Program-made: the position numbers and the translations under genes | Part shown: positions 41,565 to 44,912 of the stretch, piece after piece | Layout: each line of letters begins with the position of its first letter | How positions within the stretch are numbered: position 1 is the first letter of the stretch | The notes under the pieces: model-generated | The model's input: the letters and a program-made list of their open reading frames with translations, nothing else | Databases searched by the model: none | What the model was told of the DNA's origin: nothing | Assembly (NCBI GenBank): GCA_009602725.1 | Contig: WELB01000115.1 | Location: forward strand, 79,034-123,945 | Length of the DNA stretch: 44,912 nucleotides | Direction of reading: 5' to 3' | Source of the DNA: Spirogloea muscicola | Taxonomy: Eukaryota; Streptophyta; Zygnematophyceae; Spirogloeales; Spirogloeaceae

Positions 41565-41601
<37 letters not shown>

Positions 41602-41614
41602 GCGCGGCAGGCAT
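38242..41614 (-). CDS. Multi-pass membrane protein of unknown function
   Basis: I do not recognise a family. Exons: 41095-41614, 40895-40975, 39416-40668, 38805-39002, 38242-38589; all introns GT-AG, 2400 nt, 799 aa, phases consistent. N-terminus: Gly-tract MPAAPGGGG, then a coiled-coil-like stretch AELEAMEEAERQYELAVARL, then EDIQRLLTKKALERAEASIK. Middle: acidic, low-complexity linkers with a run of eight Asp. C-terminal third: hydrophobic segments LTAAGRAVVAICLSLYM, LLAVSSLCGGLAALMV, YAILLAAALAAAAAKL, LVLQLGVLAAVFSAATILAL and ALYLLSITVSLASTFLILIS, about five to six membrane spans. The ATG at 41612-41614 is the first after upstream repeat-derived sequence; an in-frame ATG near 41815 lies inside repeat sequence and is less likely. 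Plastid or endomembrane location is possible but not shown. Confidence 0.8.
40738..40761. repeat. Perfect 24-bp palindrome in intron 2 of membrane-protein gene
   Basis: TCAAGCCTGTAT followed directly by its exact reverse complement ATACAGGCTTGA, no spacer. It lies between exons ending at 40895 and starting at 40668. Nearby GTCAAGCTTGATTCG (40708-40722) repeats part of the arm. It would extrude as a hairpin and may mark an old insertion or breakpoint. Confidence 0.8.
40993..41024. repeat. Short tandem repeat CAGCCGT x4
   Basis: Four to five head-to-tail copies of a 7-bp unit (CAGCCGT) in intron 1 of the membrane-protein gene, just upstream of the exon 2 acceptor at 40976-40978. Length variation is likely between strains. 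Confidence 0.7.
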
Positions 41615-41744
41615 GGCTCGATGCTTGGCTGGCACGGGAGCGCCGAGCAGGGGGATCGAGCTGAGGCCCACGGCCAGCCGTCCGATCCGACGGTCGATCC
41701 GTGGCTCACGGGGCCCTACTAACCGTCCGATTCGCCTTGCCTGG

Positions 41745-41860
41745 ATAACAAGAAGAGGCTCGCCCATAGAGATAAGGCTCGCGGTGCGCATGGAATTGAA
41801 GCGAGGCCAATTCAAGCCAATACATTGTTCAGGCAGAGTCTAGGGCAAACTCAACAGGGC
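41745..41860 (-). repeat. Harbinger Myb-gene upstream scrap
   Basis: CGGTGCGCATGGAATTGAAG, then CGAGGCCAATTCAAGCCAAT and ACATTGTTCAGGCAGAG matches 15620-15680 and the inverted 23950-24020 region. It is cut off from any Myb-like coding sequence. A TCGCCCATAGAGATAAGG tail-B end precedes it. Confidence 0.55.
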
Positions 41861-41879
41861 TATATAATATGGAGACCGA

Positions 41880-42110
41880 AACTAAGGTGCCTAAGGTGAC
41901 ATCAGTACCCATGGGTGAGCACAAAGAAGTGCGACAAGCTAAGTTGGGGAGCTGGAGCGCCACCACGAAAGCCGGAGGCCTGACTTAGAGCGCGCCCTGC
42001 ACATTGATGAAGAGCCAATTGCGAGCGCTGCAAACTAAGTGAGAGCCGCATTCTAACACTCCTGCAAGTAGGAGAATGCAAGTCCGACAGGCTAGCCAGC
42101 AATTATTTCA
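41880..42110 (-). pseudogene. LINE C-terminal end, type B
   Basis: The minus strand encodes RMRLSLSLQRSQLALHQCAG, RALSQASGFRGG and the terminal motif FVLTHGY stop at about 41902. It matches 5862-5985 and 43933-44100. Only the last 60 or so codons remain. Confidence 0.6.
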
Positions 42111-42720
42111 AAATAGGAAGGCATATCTGCAGTCAGGGCTGTTGCTAGCTCGCACAAGTTGGAAAAGGAGCGGATCCTCAGATGATGTGCATGTGAGAAG
42201 CTGAAGTAGCTGACGAGCAGCAGGAGAGCAGCTGGAAGAAGCTGCAAGAAAATGCTTGCACCGGCCAGCTTCCAGCGTAGTGTGATCTTACAAGCCTTTT
42301 TTCATGAAGCACTCACTGTCCATCCTGATCGGTTGGTATTCGTCAGGAAGTGTACTCTAAATCATAAATGTGTGGTGGAAGTACCCGCATCGGGGGACTG
42401 TAATGCCTCAGTACGTGCCATTGACCTGAGTTATTTGCCTTGAAGTCCTGGATCTGGTGCTGTTTTCGCATTCTACTGGCATCCAGTATGCTATCACTAA
42501 CTAAAAGCTGCAGAACACAGAAATCCCCCAAGCAAAGTAGCCTGCTAGTAGAGCTCCTGTGACATGTTATTATCTCCAGTAGCGCGAACCCATGTGGGAT
42601 GTGCAAAGTCAAGTAGTGCACCGGAGTTGCTACTCAAAAGAGATGTGTAAGATGAATACCATTCTCTTGAAGCAGGCAGGAGCCCTGCTCTAACAAGCCC
42701 TCTGCGCTGCAGATACTCTG
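42111..42720. other. No gene recognised
   Basis: AT-balanced, unique-looking. Small frames at 42252-42443 (plus) and 42343-42621 (minus) have no motif or splice support. Confidence 0.4.
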
Positions 42721-43465
42721 TCAGTCCTGTTTGGGCTGCCCGGCTACAGATTCTCGGTATGAAACGACACTTACTCTGACGACCCCCTTTGTTGGTGCCT
42801 GTTCGCCTGTATCTGTCTCCTCACATGCCTACGAGGCAGAAAGCCCCGGATTGGAACGGCCCACCACAGCGCTGGTGACCACGCTGTGGAACCTTGTCCA
42901 CTCCTTTGGGCTAGCCTCTCACAGCCACCGCTGTCATTCCGAAAGCTGTTTGCTGTGATTGGCCAGCCCAAAAGGACGGTCTGAGGATCCGAGCCAGTAG
43001 AGAAATTGCTCGCCCAAAGAGAATAGGGGCTGGGAAAGGCCAGCCCAAAAAGAATGGACAAGATCCAAAGAGCCAAAAGGTGCCGAAATGTGAATCAGAC
43101 TGCTAGACACGAGACGCAGATGGAAGCTTAGTACCCATGAGTAAGCAGCAGCAAGTCCGAGTAAATCGCAGCTGGGAAAGAGGCACTCCGCCTAGACCCA
43201 GATGCAGCAGTCATAGCGCGGCCTGCTCGCGAGTGGACCGCGTGAGCCAAGGAGCGCACTTACATAGAGAAGAACACTTCCTGGAGAGGGCGGTCGCTGT
43301 AAAAGAAGTGGCTCTCCTAAAGAGAAAGCGCGGCCAGATTGACTCTTTAGGAGTCTTTAGGAGTGACTCTCCTAAAGGGGGCAAAGGGCTGTGAGAGGCC
43401 AGCCTCAGAATAATTCCGAGGGGGCCATGGAAAGCGCTAAAGCAGGGACTTACAGCCCCTGGCTT
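42721..43465. repeat. Hairpin cores and tails in both orientations
   Basis: A plus-strand core TTGGGCTAGCCTCTCACAGC (about 42907-42926) faces a minus-strand core GATTGGCCAGCCCAAAAGGA (42957-42976). A minus-strand copy with GGGGCTGGGAAAGGCCAGCC (43027-43046) continues into the chimera-type 3' UTR words CCAAAGAGCCAAAAGGTGCC and CTAGACACGAGACG. 43335-43380 holds CTTTAGGAGT twice in tandem facing ACTCTCCTAAAG. No gene is seen. Confidence 0.5.
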
Positions 43466-43790
43466 TTTGGAAAAGCTTGGTTTCTCGGTGCACTCAGCTG
43501 AGGTTCACAGCCGCCCCTTCACTTCCTTGTGTCGTCGAGTGTCAGCTTGTCTGCAGCGAGCTCAGGCTCATGCGTTGCATCAGAAAGCTGGTCGAGCCTC
43601 AGCTGGTAGCTCAAGAGCTTTCAATTGCCGTCCCGTATTCGGGCATCAATTAGCGACCTCTATGTGCTGACTCGTGGTTACTGAGCGGGTCAGCTTAGCA
43701 GCAGGTGACATACATTTGTCAATGTGCTTGCCTTTGTACTTGGCCACACATGGCCCTCCATCTCTCAACACACACGCATTTCTCTTCACG
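43466..43790 (+). pseudogene. LINE C-terminal end type A with tail C
   Basis: 43535-43610 encodes CRRVSACLQRAQAHALHQKA, 43670-43684 the ORF end (CTCGTGGTTACTGAG), then GCGGGTCAGC and tail C (GTGCTTGCCTTTGTACTTGG, then CCACACATGGCCCTCCATCT) ending in ACACGCATTTCTC. It shows that tail C follows the same ORF end as tail A. Confidence 0.65.
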
Positions 43791-43899
43791 ATCAGCAAGC
43801 CGCGTGTCGCTCCTGCGCTATGGAGAATGGAGAAGGGAGAATCAGCTCTTCTAGACGCAGTAAGCGAGGTGGTTGTGGTCGGCTCGTGCCAGAAAAACA

Positions 43900-44110
43900 A
43901 GCACACAAAGAAACAAAGCAGCTACGGATCACTCAGTAAATCCTGCTTAGCAGCCTCAGGTCAGAGACGCTAGGCTCCTGGAAGTGGGTCCCCTGGCCGG
44001 AGCCAGAGGCAGCAGCGAGGGCTCTGCCGGCCCGCAGGTGCAGCGCGCGGGACATTGACCGCTGCAGCGAGACGGCCAAGCGCATCCGGTACACCTGCGC
44101 TAGCGACCCG
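43900..44110 (-). pseudogene. LINE C-terminal end, type B
   Basis: The minus strand encodes YRMRLAVSLQRSMSRALHLR, AGRALAAASGSGQGTHFQEP and SVSDLRLLSRIY stop (about 43944). This is the best preserved type B end and serves as the uninterrupted reference for the nested insertion at 44569. Upstream at about 44110 it is replaced by a plus-strand tail. Confidence 0.65.
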
Positions 44111-44475
44111 GCTGCTGTGTGCTTGTTCTTCTCAGCGCTTCCCCTGGCCCCCTTCTCGTCCTTTGTTGGGCTGGCTTTTCCAGCCCCTATTCTCAATGGG
44201 CGAGCACCGCCAGGCTTGGGGGGAAGGTGGGACCGGAGAGGCGCGCGCACGTGGGAGGCTCCTCCACAGCGCGTGTGGGCGGCGGGCCCGGCCGTGCGGC
44301 CCACCCTGGGGGGGGCGGGCGGCGACCGGGGGCAGTGGCGCCCCCCCTCCAACTTTCCCACTTCTCAGCGCTTTTTCGAGCCCCTCTTTCCGGACTTATA
44401 TTAATCTCTTTCTTTCGGGCTGGCTGTGCACAGCCCTCTTTAATCACAGAAGAGCCATTTCCTAATCCACTTTGC
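44111..44475 (+). repeat. Tail B copies and GC-rich filler
   Basis: 44112-44207 is a plus-strand tail B (TGTGTGCTTGTTCTTCTCAG, CGCTTCCCCTGGCCCCCTTC, GGGCTGGCTTTTCCAGCCCC, CAATGGGCGAGCAC). After a GC-rich stretch, another core with GGGCTGGCTGTGCACAGCCC lies at 44418-44437. No gene is seen. Confidence 0.5.
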
Positions 44476-44479
44476 TGGC

Positions 44480-44830
44480 GCGGGGGTACTGCGCAAGTGT
44501 ATCGCATGCGCTTGGCCGTCTCGCTGCAGAGGTCCATGGCCCGTGCGCTGCACCTTCGTGCCGGGAGAAGAAGGTGCTCGCCCATTGAGAAGAGGGGCTG
44601 GCAAAGCCAACCCAAAAAGAATGGACAATGTTCAAAGCCAAAGAAAGAGGTGCTGAAAAAGGACTACACTACAAAGTGCAAGATGGTGCAGAGGGAGATG
44701 CAGATGGCTGCTCAGTATCCACGGGAGAGCCCTCGCTGCTGCCTCTGGCTCTGTCCAGGGGACCCACTTCCAGGACCCTAGCCTCTCTGATTTGCGGCTG
44801 CTTAGCAGGGGTTACTGAGTAATTTGTAGC
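44480..44830 (+). pseudogene. LINE C-terminal end type B, split by a nested insertion
   Basis: 44490-44568 encodes AQVYRMRLAVSLQRSMARAL and HLRAG. The frame is broken by the insert at 44569-44721 and resumes with RALAAASGSVQGTHFQDPSL, then SDLRLLSRGY stop (GGTTACTGAG at 44810-44819). Without the insert the two halves line up with the copy at 43944-44100. Confidence 0.65.
44569..44721 (-). mobile_element. 153-bp 5'-truncated LINE tail B with 7-bp TSD
   Basis: Flanked by CGGGAGA at 44562-44568 and 44722-44728. On the minus strand it begins GTGGATACTGAGCAGCC (last codons and stop of a LINE ORF), contains TAGTGTAGTCCTTTTTCAGC, the hairpin TTGGGTTGGCTTTGCCAGCC and ends GGGCGAGCACCTTCT, matching the end of the 36066-36210 insert. 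Confidence 0.7.
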
Positions 44831-44912
44831 TGCTTTCTTTCTTTGTGTGCTTTGGTTTCTTAGCGCTTCCTCTGGCTTCCTCTGGCCCCCTTCTCGTTCT
44901 TTGTTCATTCTT
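44831..44912 (+). repeat. Tail B 3' UTR, cut by window end
   Basis: GTAGCTGCTTTCTTTCTTTG, TTAGCGCTTCCTCTGG and CCCCCTTCTCGTTCTTTGTT follow the ORF end at 44819; the hairpin core would lie just beyond the window. Confidence 0.55.

Noticed and set aside
41058-41843. 261-codon plus-strand frame rich in Ser/Pro/Ala
   Set aside because: It is antisense to exon 1 of the membrane-protein gene, produced by the GGC/GCC triplet run, and has no motif.

Overview
This is nuclear DNA of a eukaryote, most probably a chlorophyte green alga (perhaps trebouxiophyte-like, though that finer call is inference). The evidence is threefold: genes rich in short GT-AG introns, proteins that read like land-plant orthologues (ABCF1/GCN20-type, ABCB28-type), and TGTAA polyadenylation-type pentamers about 0.5-0.6 kb downstream of each of the three stop codons. 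All three confident genes lie on the minus strand and can be spliced by eye into uninterrupted reading frames.

Layout. 1-7.5 kb: dense graveyard of 5'-truncated non-LTR retrotransposon (LINE) 3' ends with a recurrent GGGCTGGC...CAGCCC hairpin. 8.2-12.2 kb: an intact ABCF1/GCN20-like ABC-ATPase (600 aa, 8 exons). 12.2-27.1 kb: a transposon complex containing two PIF/Harbinger elements (broken DDE transposase plus a Myb/trihelix-like accessory gene, genes convergent), three copies of a chimeric module that joins ABCF1 exon 1 and its upstream region to the 3' half of the Harbinger Myb-like gene, a mitochondrial DNA insertion (tRNA-Phe-like, nad2 start, nad5 piece) and a longer LINE carboxy-terminal region with a CCHC-type finger and a restriction-like-endonuclease-like domain. 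27.1-29.6 kb: mostly unique sequence with at most one small uncertain gene. 29.6-35.6 kb: an intact ABCB28-like half-size ABC transporter (746 aa, 17 exons) with telomere-like repeats in its 5' leader and in intron 7. 35.6-37.6 kb: more repeats. 37.7-41.6 kb: an intact 799-aa multi-pass membrane protein of unknown function (5 exons). 41.7-44.9 kb: more LINE 3' ends.

How it fits together. The three host genes are unrelated housekeeping-type genes. The interest lies in the repeats. (1) Many dispersed repeats can be decoded as the last codons of LINE ORFs (ending ...RGY then TGA, seen as GGTTACTGAG) plus their 3' UTRs. Three such insertions of about 145-180 bp have matching 7-bp target-site duplications, which fix the 3' ends of two tail types. 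(2) A Harbinger element sits head-to-head with ABCF1, and the ABCF1 first exon plus upstream region has been copied into transposon-derived modules nearby: gene-fragment capture with donor and products in one window. (3) A repeat core is shared between the LINE tails, the ABCF1 upstream region and the 3' ends of the chimeric modules. No bacterial-type operon, CRISPR array or phage feature is present.
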